Part shown: piece by piece, positions 50,737 through 59,993 of the stretch
How positions within the stretch are numbered: the first letter of the stretch is position 1
Layout: each line of letters starts with the position of its first letter
Program-made: the position numbers and the translations under genes
Notes under the pieces: model-generated
The model's database searches: none
Seen by the model: the letters and a program-made list of their open reading frames with translations, nothing else
What the model was told of the DNA's origin: nothing
From: Aquimarina sp. RZ0
GTDB lineage: Bacteria; Bacteroidota; Bacteroidia; Flavobacteriales; Flavobacteriaceae
NCBI RefSeq assembly: GCF_008370685.1
Contig: NZ_VTZU01000037.1
Coordinates: forward strand, 1 to 64,000
DNA length: 64,000 nt
Direction: 5' to 3'

Positions 50737-53700
50737 ATGATGAAGAAAATTATAATTTTATGTGCATTTGTGAGTGCTGTATTAGCCTCAGCACAGCAAA
50801 CAATAAAGGTTGCCATCGACTGGAAAGATGTGGAAATAAGCACGTCAAACACCATTTTTACTATTCCTGGTTTTAATGAAGAGAATTTTGAATATCAGGA
50901 TAATCTGGGTGTTTTTTATACAATGAGGTGGGAAGAATCCGGAAATATTAATTCTGCGACAGCAAAGTTGGCGAATGTTGTATATCAGGATATGTCTAGA
51001 TCAGAACTAAAAGACCTGAATACTAATCTGATCCCTAAAGACTTAAGCTTTAAAATAAAATCTGCGAGTGCCAGAAATAAAAAATCTGGTTTTTTAACGA
51101 TGTCCCCAATAATACGTAGTGGAAATGTTTTTAAGAAAGTTATTTCATTTGATGTTGTTTATCAGATTGGAGGGAGAAAATCTATTTCTAAAAATTTTCC
51201 TATTACTAATTCTGTTTTGGCTACAGGAGAATGGTTTCGGTTTTATGTAGATAAGACTGGTGTTTTTAGGATTACACCCGGATTTCTAAGTAGTTTAGGG
51301 ATGGATGTATCAACAATAGATCCCGCCACGATAAAAATTTATGGTAATGGTGGACAAATGATGCCATTAGTGAATCAGGATAATATGGAGTTTGATTTAA
51401 GAGAAAATGCAATTCAGGTTGTAGGTGGTGGAGATGGTGTCTTTTCGGGAGACGATTATATTTTGTTTTACGGAGAAGGGACCAGAGGATATAGCCCGGA
51501 GAATTTAACAAATATTAACTTGTATGACGATAAGTCTTATTATTATGTGACGGCAGGAGGAACAAACGGAAGAAGGATTACTAATTACACAGAACCGTCC
51601 GGAGCTGCAACAGTGCAAATTAATTCCTATACTGATTATCAATTCTACGAAGTGGATGAATTTAGTATTGTAAAAGTTGGTAGGCGATGGTTTGGAGATC
51701 GTTTTGATATCCAAAATACTAGAAATTACACATTTGATTTCCCTAATTTGATCACATCAGAAGAAGTGGAATTAAGAGTTTTTTCTGCGGCTACCTCTAA
51801 TGCAGCTTCTAGTATGAGTATAACTTTTAATGGAGGAGAAGTGGGAACGCTTAATTTTTCACCAATAACAGGGACGACTTTTGGTTCAGAAAGAAGTATT
51901 ACAGAATCAGTAACTTCAAATTCTGATCAAATAAATGTAACGCTTTCGTATAACAATAATGGAAACCCTTCTGCTACTGCATATTTAGATTTTATAAGTG
52001 TTAAAGCAAAAAGAGCGCTTGCTGGTGTTGGTGGACAAATGGAATTCTTTTATGAAGAGGCTGCGACTTCTAGCGGTATTGGACAATACAATGTGTCTAA
52101 TGCAAGTTCAATATCCCAAATATGGGATGTAACTAATCCAGCGATTATATCATCAGTGAATAGTAATAATGCTTCGTCTCTTAGTTTTAAAGCTACGTTG
52201 GGAGAGTCAAGAAAATACATAACAGTCGTACCTGCTAATTATTTTGATCCTCTTACAGATCAGAATACGAGGGTGAGTAATCAGGATATTAAAGGAACGA
52301 TTTTTCTTAATAATCAAGGGCAATTTGAAGATATAGATTATCTGATTATTACGAATAATGATTTGTTGGGAGCAGCAAACAGATTAGCAGATCATCATAG
52401 GACATTAAATAATTATAATGTAAAAGTTGTCCCATTGGATCAAATATATCAAGAATTTAGTAGTGGGAAACAAGATATTGTTGCTATCAGAAATTTAGTA
52501 AGATATGTATACGATAATGCTTCGGACCCTTCAGAAAAACTAAAATATTTATGCCTCTTAGGAGACGGATCTGTTGATTATAGAGGATTATTGTTAAACC
52601 AGAATTGTGGTTTTAGCAATATAGTTCCTACTTTTCAAAGTCTGAATAGCTTTTCTCTGGTAAGTTCTTTTGCGACGGATGATTTCTTTGGATCAATGGA
52701 TCCCGAGGAAGGAGCAATGGTGGGAAGTGATCAATTAGATATTGCAGTGGGAAGAATATTAGCAGATTCACCACAGTTGGCAGATGCAATGATTTCAAAA
52801 ATTATTAATTATGATAGTGAGCAGTCTTTTGGAAGATGGCGAAACTCCATTCTATTGATAGCAGATGATGTAGATGTGGATTGGGAAGAAACTATTCAGC
52901 GTAATCTTGATGAATTAGGAGATGAGCTTATCGAAAGAAAACCTTTTTTTAATCTAACCAAGATTTATGCAGATGCTTTTCAGCAGGAATCATCGGCATC
53001 AGGGAGTAGATATCCCAGGGTGAATGAAGCCGTCTCTAATGCAATAGAAGCAGGTGCAGTCGCTATTGATTATTTTGGTCACGGAGGAGAAGATGGATTG
53101 GCAAAAGAATTTATATATACCAAATCAAGTGCTGTCGAACTTAAAAACACCAATAAATACCCGATTTTTATAACAGTAACCTGCGAGTTTACCAAGTTTG
53201 ATAATCCTTGTAGAGATACAGCAGGAGAACTTACGTATTGGAATCCTACAGGAGGTGCTGTAGGATTGATTAGTACAACGAGGGATGTCATCGTTACTTT
53301 CGGAATTTCAGTAAACGATAGATTGTCTGGGTTTTTATTTCCTGATGGATCCAATTATCTTACCGTTTCTGAGGCAGTGCGTCAAATGAAAAACTCTTAT
53401 ACAACTAATAGTAGAAGAGTTGTTTTCTTTTTTGGTGATCCAGCAATGAGAATGGCGATTCCTAAACCAAATGTGAGGCTTACAAAGGTTAATGATGTTC
53501 CTATTACGCAGGAAATAGATACGCTAAAGGCATTAAGTAGGGTTAAAATTTCTGGAGAGGTAGTGAATGAATCAGGCTCATTACTATCAGATTATAACGG
53601 AGTATTAGAGACTACTATATATGACAAAGAGATAGATCGAGTCACCTTAGCGAATGATAATACGAGAAATAGTGCTAATGAAATTATTAAATTAGACTAT

Positions 53701-54570
53701 AAGTCCTTAGGTGAAGTAATATTTAGAGGGAAATCTTCTGTTACCAATGGACTTTTTGAATTCGAGTTCATTGTCCCTCGAGATATAGGGATTCCTGTAG
53801 GCAATGGTCGGTTAAGCTTTTACTCGTCAAAAAATGGAGCTTTGGAAAACCAGTCTGGAGCAGACCAAACAATTCTTGTAGGCGATGTTAATGAAAATGC
53901 TCCAGAAGATAATGAAGGTCCTCAGATAGAATTGTTTATGAATGATGAAAATTTTATGTCAGGAGGAGTCACGAATGATGAACCGATACTTATAGCAAAA
54001 CTTCAGGATGAAAACGGAATTAATACAGCTAGTGGGATTGGTCACGATATTTCTGCTATATTAGATGGCGATGATTCTAATCCGTTTATTATGAATGATT
54101 TTTATGAAACAGAATTAGATGATTTTACCAGAGGAGTTGTTAATTTTAAATTCAGAGATTTAGAACCTGGTTTGCATACGCTTACATTTAAAGGCTGGGA
54201 TGTATATAATAATTCATCAACACAAGAGATACAATTTGTTGTTGCCGAAGATGCAGGCTTTACTTTAAGCAATGTGCTTAATTATCCAAATCCTTTTATA
54301 AGTCAAACTGAGTTTTGGTTTGAGCATTCGGGTTCTGTAAGTGATCTTTTGGAAGTTCAGGTTCAGGTGTTTACGGTTTCAGGAAAAGTAGTTTGGACCA
54401 GGAATCAAGCTCTTTCGGGAAAGACAAGTTATCGAGAAGATATACAATGGAATGGAAGAGATGATTTTGGTGATAAATTAGGAAAAGGTGTGTATGTATA
54501 CAAGATTTCTGTAAAATCGACGTTAACAAATCAGCGGGTTGAGAAATTCGAAAAACTCGTTATATTATAA
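50737..54570 (+). CDS. porU: Type IX secretion system sortase PorU (C25 peptidase)
   Basis: About 1277 residues from ATG 50737, which directly opens the signal peptide MMKKIIILCAFVSAVLASAQ; the GTG-started frame from 50716 is not needed. The gingipain-like catalytic domain (about 530-930) has His782 in DYFGHGGEDG and Cys816 in ITVTCEFTKFDNPC. N-terminal beta-rich regions (about 25-520) and Ig-like domains (about 930-1180) surround it. Residues about 1190-1277 are a C-terminal signal-type domain (NYPNPFISQTEF ... GKGVYVYKI). PorU is the cell-surface sortase that cuts the type IX tail and attaches cargo to anionic lipopolysaccharide. Cargo in this window includes the proteins at 1829, 3794 and 23178. 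porV follows directly. Confidence 0.95.
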   Translation: MMKKIIILCAFVSAVLASAQQTIKVAIDWKDVEISTSNTIFTIPGFNEENFEYQDNLGVFYTMRWEESGNINSATAKLANVVYQDMSRSELKDLNTNLIPKDLSFKIKSASARNKKSGFLTMSPIIRSGNVFKKVISFDVVYQIGGRKSISKNFPITNSVLATGEWFRFYVDKTGVFRITPGFLSSLGMDVSTIDPATIKIYGNGGQMMPLVNQDNMEFDLRENAIQVVGGGDGVFSGDDYILFYGEGTRGYSPENLTNINLYDDKSYYYVTAGGTNGRRITNYTEPSGAATVQINSYTDYQFYEVDEFSIVKVGRRWFGDRFDIQNTRNYTFDFPNLITSEEVELRVFSAATSNAASSMSITFNGGEVGTLNFSPITGTTFGSERSITESVTSNSDQINVTLSYNNNGNPSATAYLDFISVKAKRALAGVGGQMEFFYEEAATSSGIGQYNVSNASSISQIWDVTNPAIISSVNSNNASSLSFKATLGESRKYITVVPANYFDPLTDQNTRVSNQDIKGTIFLNNQGQFEDIDYLIITNNDLLGAANRLADHHRTLNNYNVKVVPLDQIYQEFSSGKQDIVAIRNLVRYVYDNASDPSEKLKYLCLLGDGSVDYRGLLLNQNCGFSNIVPTFQSLNSFSLVSSFATDDFFGSMDPEEGAMVGSDQLDIAVGRILADSPQLADAMISKIINYDSEQSFGRWRNSILLIADDVDVDWEETIQRNLDELGDELIERKPFFNLTKIYADAFQQESSASGSRYPRVNEAVSNAIEAGAVAIDYFGHGGEDGLAKEFIYTKSSAVELKNTNKYPIFITVTCEFTKFDNPCRDTAGELTYWNPTGGAVGLISTTRDVIVTFGISVNDRLSGFLFPDGSNYLTVSEAVRQMKNSYTTNSRRVVFFFGDPAMRMAIPKPNVRLTKVNDVPITQEIDTLKALSRVKISGEVVNESGSLLSDYNGVLETTIYDKEIDRVTLANDNTRNSANEIIKLDYKSLGEVIFRGKSSVTNGLFEFEFIVPRDIGIPVGNGRLSFYSSKNGALENQSGADQTILVGDVNENAPEDNEGPQIELFMNDENFMSGGVTNDEPILIAKLQDENGINTASGIGHDISAILDGDDSNPFIMNDFYETELDDFTRGVVNFKFRDLEPGLHTLTFKGWDVYNNSSTQEIQFVVAEDAGFTLSNVLNYPNPFISQTEFWFEHSGSVSDLLEVQVQVFTVSGKVVWTRNQALSGKTSYREDIQWNGRDDFGDKLGKGVYVYKISVKSTLTNQRVEKFEKLVIL

Positions 54571-54611
54571 TAAACTAAATAACTTTATATTTGTCAAAAT
54601 CAATTTTCAAT

Positions 54612-55787
54612 ATGAGAAAGATCATAATCATTGGGTTTGTATTTTTAACGCTATCTAATATTAAAATACAAGCGCAAGAACAAAATCGAGCAATAACTAC
54701 AGCAGTACCATTTTTATTGATTGCTGCTGATGCAAGAGCTGCCGGAATGGGAGATCAAGGAGTCGCAACAGCTCCTGATGCATTTTCACAACAATGGAAT
54801 CCGGCAAAATATGCTTTTGTCAGTAAACAGCAGGGGGTTGGTGTTAATTATACACCATATTTAAGTAGTCTTGTAAATGATATAGGCCTGGGAAACCTAA
54901 CATATTACAATCGTTTTGGAGAAGATGGTAGAAGTGCAATTTCTGCGAGTTTTAAATACTTTAGTTTGGGAGAAATAGAATTTAGAACAGATGCTAATGA
55001 TTTGGGATTAATCCAAAAGCCAAACGAATTGACTTTTGATGTTTCTTATGCATTACAGTTAGATCCTAATTTCTCAATGGGTATTACAGGGCGTTATTTG
55101 CGTTCTGATTTAAAACTGGATGCAGTTTCAGAGGCGACTGCAGCTTCAAGCTTTGGAGTTGATATTTCTGGATATTACCAGAGTGAGGAAACAGCTTATA
55201 ATTCATTTAATGGTAGATGGAGAGCTGGTCTGAATATTTCTAATATTGGTCCCAAAATAAAGTATGATGATGCAGGTCAGGAGGACTTTCTTCCTACTAC
55301 TTTCAGAGCTGGGGTTGGTTTTGATTTCTTATTAGATGAGTATAATAGAATTACACCAACATTAGAATTGGCAAAATTATTAGTGCCTACACCACTGGAT
55401 CCGGATACTAATGGAGATGGAGAAATTACATCAGAAGAACAAAATTTAGCAATTCAGGAGTATAATGAAATTAGTGAATTTGGAGCTATATTTTCTTCCT
55501 GGGGTGATGCTCCTGATGGTTTTAGTGAGGAATTAAAAGAATTTACATATGCTTTAGGAGCAGAGTATGTATATCGTGATGTATTTGCTTTCAGAGCAGG
55601 TTATTTTAATGAAGCTGAAGAAAAAGGAGCACGTAAATTTGTTTCTTTAGGAGCTGGTTTTAAATATACGATCGTTAATATTGATTTATCATATCTATTC
55701 TCTACCTCGGCAGTAAGAAGTCCGTTAGAAGGGACATTGCGTTTTGGTCTTTCATTCAATTTTGGTGAGGACTATTACGACAGATAG
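54612..55787 (+). CDS. porV: Type IX secretion outer-membrane shuttle PorV
   Basis: A 391-residue outer-membrane beta-barrel of the FadL-like PorV (LptO) family, taken from ATG 54612, which starts the signal peptide MRKIIIIGFVFLTLSN; the TTG frame from 54591 is dismissed. Diagnostic blocks are TTAVPFLLIAADARAAGMGDQGVATAPDAFSQQWNPAKYAF, split here as AVPFLLIAADARAAGMGD and DAFSQQWNPAKYAF. The alternating hydrophobic strands end in TLRFGLSFNFGEDYYDR. PorV carries cargo from the SprA translocon to PorU. The gene follows porU by 41 bp in the same direction, and a terminator lies 23 bp downstream. Confidence 0.95.
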   Translation: MRKIIIIGFVFLTLSNIKIQAQEQNRAITTAVPFLLIAADARAAGMGDQGVATAPDAFSQQWNPAKYAFVSKQQGVGVNYTPYLSSLVNDIGLGNLTYYNRFGEDGRSAISASFKYFSLGEIEFRTDANDLGLIQKPNELTFDVSYALQLDPNFSMGITGRYLRSDLKLDAVSEATAASSFGVDISGYYQSEETAYNSFNGRWRAGLNISNIGPKIKYDDAGQEDFLPTTFRAGVGFDFLLDEYNRITPTLELAKLLVPTPLDPDTNGDGEITSEEQNLAIQEYNEISEFGAIFSSWGDAPDGFSEELKEFTYALGAEYVYRDVFAFRAGYFNEAEEKGARKFVSLGAGFKYTIVNIDLSYLFSTSAVRSPLEGTLRFGLSFNFGEDYYDR

Positions 55788-55810
55788 TAAAATATTTCTT
55801 TAAAAAGAAC

Positions 55811-55852
55811 AAAAAAAGTATCAGGCATCCTTAATGTTTGATACTTTTTTTG
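55811..55852 (+). terminator. Terminator after porV
   Basis: AAAAAAAGTATCA (55811-55823) pairs with TGATACTTTTTTT (55839-55851) around a 15-base loop, with a T-run on the plus strand. It closes the porU-porV transcript. Confidence 0.8.
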
Positions 55853-55961
55853 TTTAAAGTACATTGGTTTGATAATTATTCTCATTTTTGTCTTCAGAAA
55901 AAATGCTTATATGAAATGAGTAATTTTGGGATGTTAAGGGTATATAAATTATAGGATTTAG

Positions 55962-56444
55962 ATGAAAGAATTAGAGATTAAATCTACATTACAAGTATAT
56001 GACTCATTAGAAGAATTACCAGAAGATGTCCGGCAATTGATGCAACAATCTTTTGATATTAGAGATAAAGGGTATGCCCCATATTCAGAATTTTTGGTGG
56101 GAGCTGCATTGTTACTAGAAAATGGAAAGGTAGTTTTGGGAAATAACCAGGAAAATGCGTGCTATCCATCTGGGTTATGTGCAGAAAGAACAGCTATCTA
56201 TTATGCAGGAGCAAATTATCCGAATGAACCTATCTTGAAAATGGCATTGTCGGCCAAGTCACTGAAGTATCGATTGACTACACCAACACCACCTTGTGGA
56301 GCTTGCCGGCAGGCTATTGCAGAGTATGAGTTAAAACAAAAAAAATCAATCGAGATATTTTTTACGGGAGAGACTGGAAAAGTGGTGAAATCCTATTCTT
56401 TGGCTAATTTACTTCCTCTTATTTTTGATAATTCATATTTATAA
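55962..56444 (+). CDS. cdd: Cytidine deaminase
   Basis: A 160-residue cytoplasmic enzyme that turns cytidine or deoxycytidine into uridine or deoxyuridine. The zinc site is complete: Cys73 with catalytic Glu75 in SGLCAERTAIYY, and Cys112/Cys115 in PPCGACRQAI. The substrate block YAPYSEFLVGAAL precedes it. Length is slightly above the usual 130-140 because of an N-terminal extension of about 20 residues. A TAATTTTG box (55921-55928) lies 33 bp upstream and could be a -7 element, though no matching -33 box is clear. It sits between porV and pdhA. Confidence 0.95.
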   Translation: MKELEIKSTLQVYDSLEELPEDVRQLMQQSFDIRDKGYAPYSEFLVGAALLLENGKVVLGNNQENACYPSGLCAERTAIYYAGANYPNEPILKMALSAKSLKYRLTTPTPPCGACRQAIAEYELKQKKSIEIFFTGETGKVVKSYSLANLLPLIFDNSYL

Positions 56445-56574
56445 CGTTTTCGTATATTTTATCTCGAAACTCCTTTTTCCTTAGTACTGAATATATTATT
56501 TTTGTTTTTCGCTTAATTGAGAAATAAGCAGAAAAGTTCTGTAATTGTTAGAGAGGTCAGTAATAAAGCTGGCT

Positions 56575-56582
56575 TAATTTTG
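56575..56582 (+). promoter_or_regulatory. Possible -7 box (TAATTTTG) before pdhA
   Basis: TAATTTTG fits the Bacteroidota -7 consensus TAnnTTTG and lies 22 bp before the pdhA start. A TTG at 56546 is too far upstream (26 bp) for the usual -33 spacing, so this is only a weak promoter call. Confidence 0.3.
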
Positions 56583-56604
56583 AAAATATCATTACATTTT
56601 TTAA

Positions 56605-57606
56605 ATGAAAAAAGTAACCAAAGAAGTTTACCTGCAGTGGTACGAAGATATGCTTTTCTGGAGAAAGTTTGAAGACAAGCTGGCTCAAGTGTATATCCAA
56701 CAAAAAGTAAGAGGATTTTTGCATTTATATAACGGTCAGGAAGCTATTTTGGCAGGAGCATTGCATGCAATGGATCTGACAAAAGATAAGATGATTACTG
56801 CATATCGTAATCATGTTCAGCCCATAGGTATGGGAGTAGACCCCAAAAGAGTTATGGCTGAGTTATTTGGTAAAGGTACCGGTACTTCTCAAGGATTAGG
56901 AGGTTCAATGCATATCTTTTCTAAAGAACATCGTTTTTATGGAGGTCACGGTATTGTTGGAGGTCAGATCCCATTAGGAGCTGGTTTGGCATTTGCTGAC
57001 AAATATCATAAGAGAGATGCTGTAACCCTAACTTTTATGGGAGATGGTGCTACGCGCCAGGGATCATTACACGAATCCTTTAATTTAGCAATGCTTTGGA
57101 ATCTTCCGGTTGTATTTTGTGTAGAGAATAATGGATATGCAATGGGAACTTCTGTAGAGCGTACTGCTAATCATACGGATATATGGAAATTAGGATTAGG
57201 GTATGAGATGCCTTGCGGTCCCGTAGATGCTATGAACCCAATTAAAGTTGCAGAAGCTTTAGATGAGGCGATTACCAGAGCGAGGACAGGAGGAGGTCCT
57301 ACTTTTCTGGAATTAAAAACATATAGATATAGAGGACATTCTATGAGTGATGCTCAAAAATATCGTACAAAAGAAGAAGTAGCAGAATATCAAAAAATCG
57401 ATCCAATTACACAAGTTTTGGATGTGATTAAAGAAAATGGGTATGCTACAGATGAAGAGATTGCTGCTATTGATAAAGGAGTAAAAGATAAAGTTGCAGA
57501 ATGTCAAAAATTTGCAGAAGAATCGCCATTTCCAGAAAAGAATGTGATGTACGATGTTGTATATGAGCAGGATGATTACCCATTTTTACCACACAAACCA
57601 CAATAA
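56605..57606 (+). CDS. pdhA: Pyruvate dehydrogenase E1 alpha subunit
   Basis: A 333-residue thiamin-diphosphate enzyme subunit that decarboxylates pyruvate as part of the pyruvate dehydrogenase complex in the cytoplasm. The TPP motif runs from GDG (146-148, MGDGATRQG) to NN (175-176, VENNGYAMG). Other markers are GFLHLYNGQEAILAGA, TAYRNHVQPIG, GGSMHIF and the phosphorylation-loop-like YRYRGHSMSDAQKYRTKEE. The gene is followed by pdhC after 3 bp, so the two are one operon. The E1 beta subunit gene is not adjacent and must be elsewhere. Confidence 0.95.
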   Translation: MKKVTKEVYLQWYEDMLFWRKFEDKLAQVYIQQKVRGFLHLYNGQEAILAGALHAMDLTKDKMITAYRNHVQPIGMGVDPKRVMAELFGKGTGTSQGLGGSMHIFSKEHRFYGGHGIVGGQIPLGAGLAFADKYHKRDAVTLTFMGDGATRQGSLHESFNLAMLWNLPVVFCVENNGYAMGTSVERTANHTDIWKLGLGYEMPCGPVDAMNPIKVAEALDEAITRARTGGGPTFLELKTYRYRGHSMSDAQKYRTKEEVAEYQKIDPITQVLDVIKENGYATDEEIAAIDKGVKDKVAECQKFAEESPFPEKNVMYDVVYEQDDYPFLPHKPQ

Positions 57607-57609
57607 ATT

Positions 57610-59217
57610 ATGGCTACAGTAATTAATATGCCGCGATTGAGCGATACCATGGAAGAAGGTGTTGTCGCGAAGTGGCTTGTTAAAAAAGGAGATAAAGTTA
57701 GTGAAGGAGATATTCTTGCTGAGATCGAAACAGATAAAGCGACCATGGAGTTTGAGTCCTTCTACGACGGAGTATTGTTACATGTTGGTATTGAAGAGGG
57801 AGAAACAGCTCCTGTAGATCAATTATTAGCTATTATCGGAGATGAAGGAGAAGATATTTCTGATCTTTTAAATGGAAACGAAATATCGCAGACTGAAACT
57901 CCCAAAGAAGAAAAAGCACAAGAGGTTTCTACGGCTGTTACTACAGCACCTGCAATTCCAGATGGAGTAGAAGTGATCACGATGCCACGCCTTAGTGATA
58001 CGATGGAAGAAGGTACTGTGGCTACATGGCTTAAGAAAGTAGGTGATGCTGTAGAAGAAGGAGATATCCTTGCAGAAATAGAAACAGATAAGGCTACTAT
58101 GGAGTTTGAATCTTTTTATAACGGTACACTGCTGTATATAGGTATCGAAGAAGGACAAACAGCTCCTGTAGATGCTTTGTTAGCAATTATTGGTCCGGCA
58201 GGAACAGATGTTTCGGGCTTGAAGGATGGCGTTCCTACAACTGCTACTGCTGTAATTAATGAGGTTTCTAAGGTTGAAAAAGAGAAAGCATCGGTTGCCA
58301 CTGATGTCGAAAAAACAACTGCATCAGGAGGAAGAATATTTGCTTCCCCATTGGCTAAGAAAATTGCAGCAGATAAAGGAATAGACCTTTCAGAAGTAAA
58401 AGGTACAGGAGAGAATGGTAGAATTACAAAAAAAGATATAGAATCATTTACTCCTTCTGCCACAAAGGCTAGTGCAGGTCAAGAAGTAAAAGAAGCCTCT
58501 GCACCTGCTATTCAAACATATACCCCGGCAGGAGAGGAGGGTTTTGAAGAGGTGAAAAATTCTCAAATGCGTAAAGCAATTGCAAGAAGTCTTGCAGGAT
58601 CAAAGTTTACGGCTCCTCATTATTATTTGACAATAGAGGTTAATATGGGGCATGCAATAGCTTCAAGAAAGACAATTAATGCAATACCAGATACCAAAGT
58701 CTCCTTTAATGATATGGTGGTAAAGGCTTGTGCAATGGCGCTGAGAAAACATCCTCAGGTAAATACGCAGTGGACAGATACAGTCATGAAATATGCAAAG
58801 CATATTGCTATCGGTGTTGCAGTAGCTGTTCCTGATGGATTAGTAGTTCCTGTTTTGCCATTTACAGATCAAATGTCACTCACTCAGATTGGAGCAAATG
58901 TTAGAGATCTTGCAGGTAAAGCCAGAAATAAAAAACTGACTCCCCAAGAAATGAGTGGGAGTACGTTTACAGTATCTAACCTCGGAATGTTTGGGATTCA
59001 TGAGTTTACCTCTATTATTAATCAACCTAATTCGGCTATTTTATCTGTAGGTGCGATTGTAGAAAAACCAGTGGTAGAAAATGGTCAGATTGTAGTAGGG
59101 AATACAATGAAAGTAACATTAGCTTGCGATCATAGAACGGTAGATGGGGCAACTGGAGCTCAGTTCTTACAGACATTAAAACAATATCTAGAGAATCCGG
59201 TAACTATGTTAGCCTGA
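57610..59217 (+). CDS. pdhC: Dihydrolipoamide acetyltransferase (E2) with two lipoyl domains
   Basis: A 535-residue pyruvate dehydrogenase E2. Two lipoyl domains are visible: residues about 2-78 with lipoyl-Lys43 in ETDKATMEFES, and about 121-196 with Lys161 in the same motif. Acid/Ala-rich linkers join these to the E1/E3-binding domain (about 241-278, RIFASPLAKKIAADKG). The catalytic acyltransferase domain (about 310-535) has the active-site block DHRTVDGA (His508). It transfers the acetyl group to CoA and forms the complex core. It is co-transcribed with pdhA and ends at a strong terminator (59244-59274). Confidence 0.95.
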   Translation: MATVINMPRLSDTMEEGVVAKWLVKKGDKVSEGDILAEIETDKATMEFESFYDGVLLHVGIEEGETAPVDQLLAIIGDEGEDISDLLNGNEISQTETPKEEKAQEVSTAVTTAPAIPDGVEVITMPRLSDTMEEGTVATWLKKVGDAVEEGDILAEIETDKATMEFESFYNGTLLYIGIEEGQTAPVDALLAIIGPAGTDVSGLKDGVPTTATAVINEVSKVEKEKASVATDVEKTTASGGRIFASPLAKKIAADKGIDLSEVKGTGENGRITKKDIESFTPSATKASAGQEVKEASAPAIQTYTPAGEEGFEEVKNSQMRKAIARSLAGSKFTAPHYYLTIEVNMGHAIASRKTINAIPDTKVSFNDMVVKACAMALRKHPQVNTQWTDTVMKYAKHIAIGVAVAVPDGLVVPVLPFTDQMSLTQIGANVRDLAGKARNKKLTPQEMSGSTFTVSNLGMFGIHEFTSIINQPNSAILSVGAIVEKPVVENGQIVVGNTMKVTLACDHRTVDGATGAQFLQTLKQYLENPVTMLA

Positions 59218-59243
59218 TTTAAAAAGTATATTTAGAATGATAT

Positions 59244-59274
59244 AAAAATCCCACTCTTTTGGAGTGGGATTTTT
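59244..59274 (+). terminator. Terminator after pdhC
   Basis: AAAAATCCCACTC pairs with GAGTGGGATTTTT around a TTTTG loop. It is a perfect GC-rich stem followed by a T-run, 26 bp after the pdhC stop. Confidence 0.9.
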
Positions 59275-59337
59275 AATTTTACATTCGAGTTTCCTATCAA
59301 AGGTTCTAGTGATCTCTAAAACAATAAATAATAACAG

Positions 59338-59916
59338 ATGAAACAAAGAATTAAAAACCTTACATCCAAAGTGCTTTCGGATCATTTTTTTTTGCTAAAA
59401 GAATATATTTTTGATTATATAAAAGACGATTTAAAAGAAGAAAGACATACGAGAGAAGTATACGATCATGGAGATGGTGCGTCAGTTTTATTATATAACC
59501 TTAATAAGAGAACAGTTGTCCTTACAAGACAGTTTAGGTTGCCAACACATTTGAACGGTACTGAATCCGGAATGAGTATAGAGGTGTGTGCAGGATCATT
59601 AGATGGAGATAATCCAGAAGAATGTGCTAAAAGAGAAGTGTTAGAAGAAACAGGCTATCTTGTGCCTGACGTTGAGAGAGTTTTAGAAGCATATGCATCG
59701 CCAGCTGTAATGACAGAGTTGGCATATTTGTTTATAGCAGCGTATACTGATGAGATGAAAATAACTGTTGGAGGAGGTCTCAAAGAGGAGCAAGAACATA
59801 TAGAAGTATTGGAAATGAGTTTCGAAAAAGCTTTTGAGATGTTGAGAACAGGAGAGATTAGAGACGCAAGAACAATTATGCTTTTACAGCATTTTAAAAT
59901 AACCAAATTAATGTAA
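59338..59916 (+). CDS. Nudix hydrolase, NudK-like (GDP-mannose/ADP-ribose type)
   Basis: A 192-residue cytoplasmic hydrolase. The Nudix box at 86-108 reads GSLDGDNPEECAKREVLEETGYL, cited here by its core REVLEETG with Gly86 and Glu94. Upstream blocks VVLTRQFRLPTHLNG and IEVCAGSLDG and the later ASPAVMTELAYLFIA are typical of the NudK/ADP-ribose pyrophosphatase group, which splits nucleoside diphosphate sugars into a nucleoside monophosphate and a sugar phosphate. The natural substrate cannot be told. It stands alone between terminators and the M28 peptidase gene. Confidence 0.85.
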   Translation: MKQRIKNLTSKVLSDHFFLLKEYIFDYIKDDLKEERHTREVYDHGDGASVLLYNLNKRTVVLTRQFRLPTHLNGTESGMSIEVCAGSLDGDNPEECAKREVLEETGYLVPDVERVLEAYASPAVMTELAYLFIAAYTDEMKITVGGGLKEEQEHIEVLEMSFEKAFEMLRTGEIRDARTIMLLQHFKITKLM

Positions 59917-59993
59917 ATTTAATAAGGTGTTATTAAAAGTGTATTTTAAGTATCTTTAGCAAAATTCACAATCAATTAATAGTGTAAATAAAG

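Noticed and set aside
55921-56582. Full promoter calls before cdd and pdhA
   Set aside because: TAATTTTG boxes are present in both places, but no TTG-type -33 box lies at the usual 17-23 bp spacing, so only a weak -7 call was kept for pdhA.
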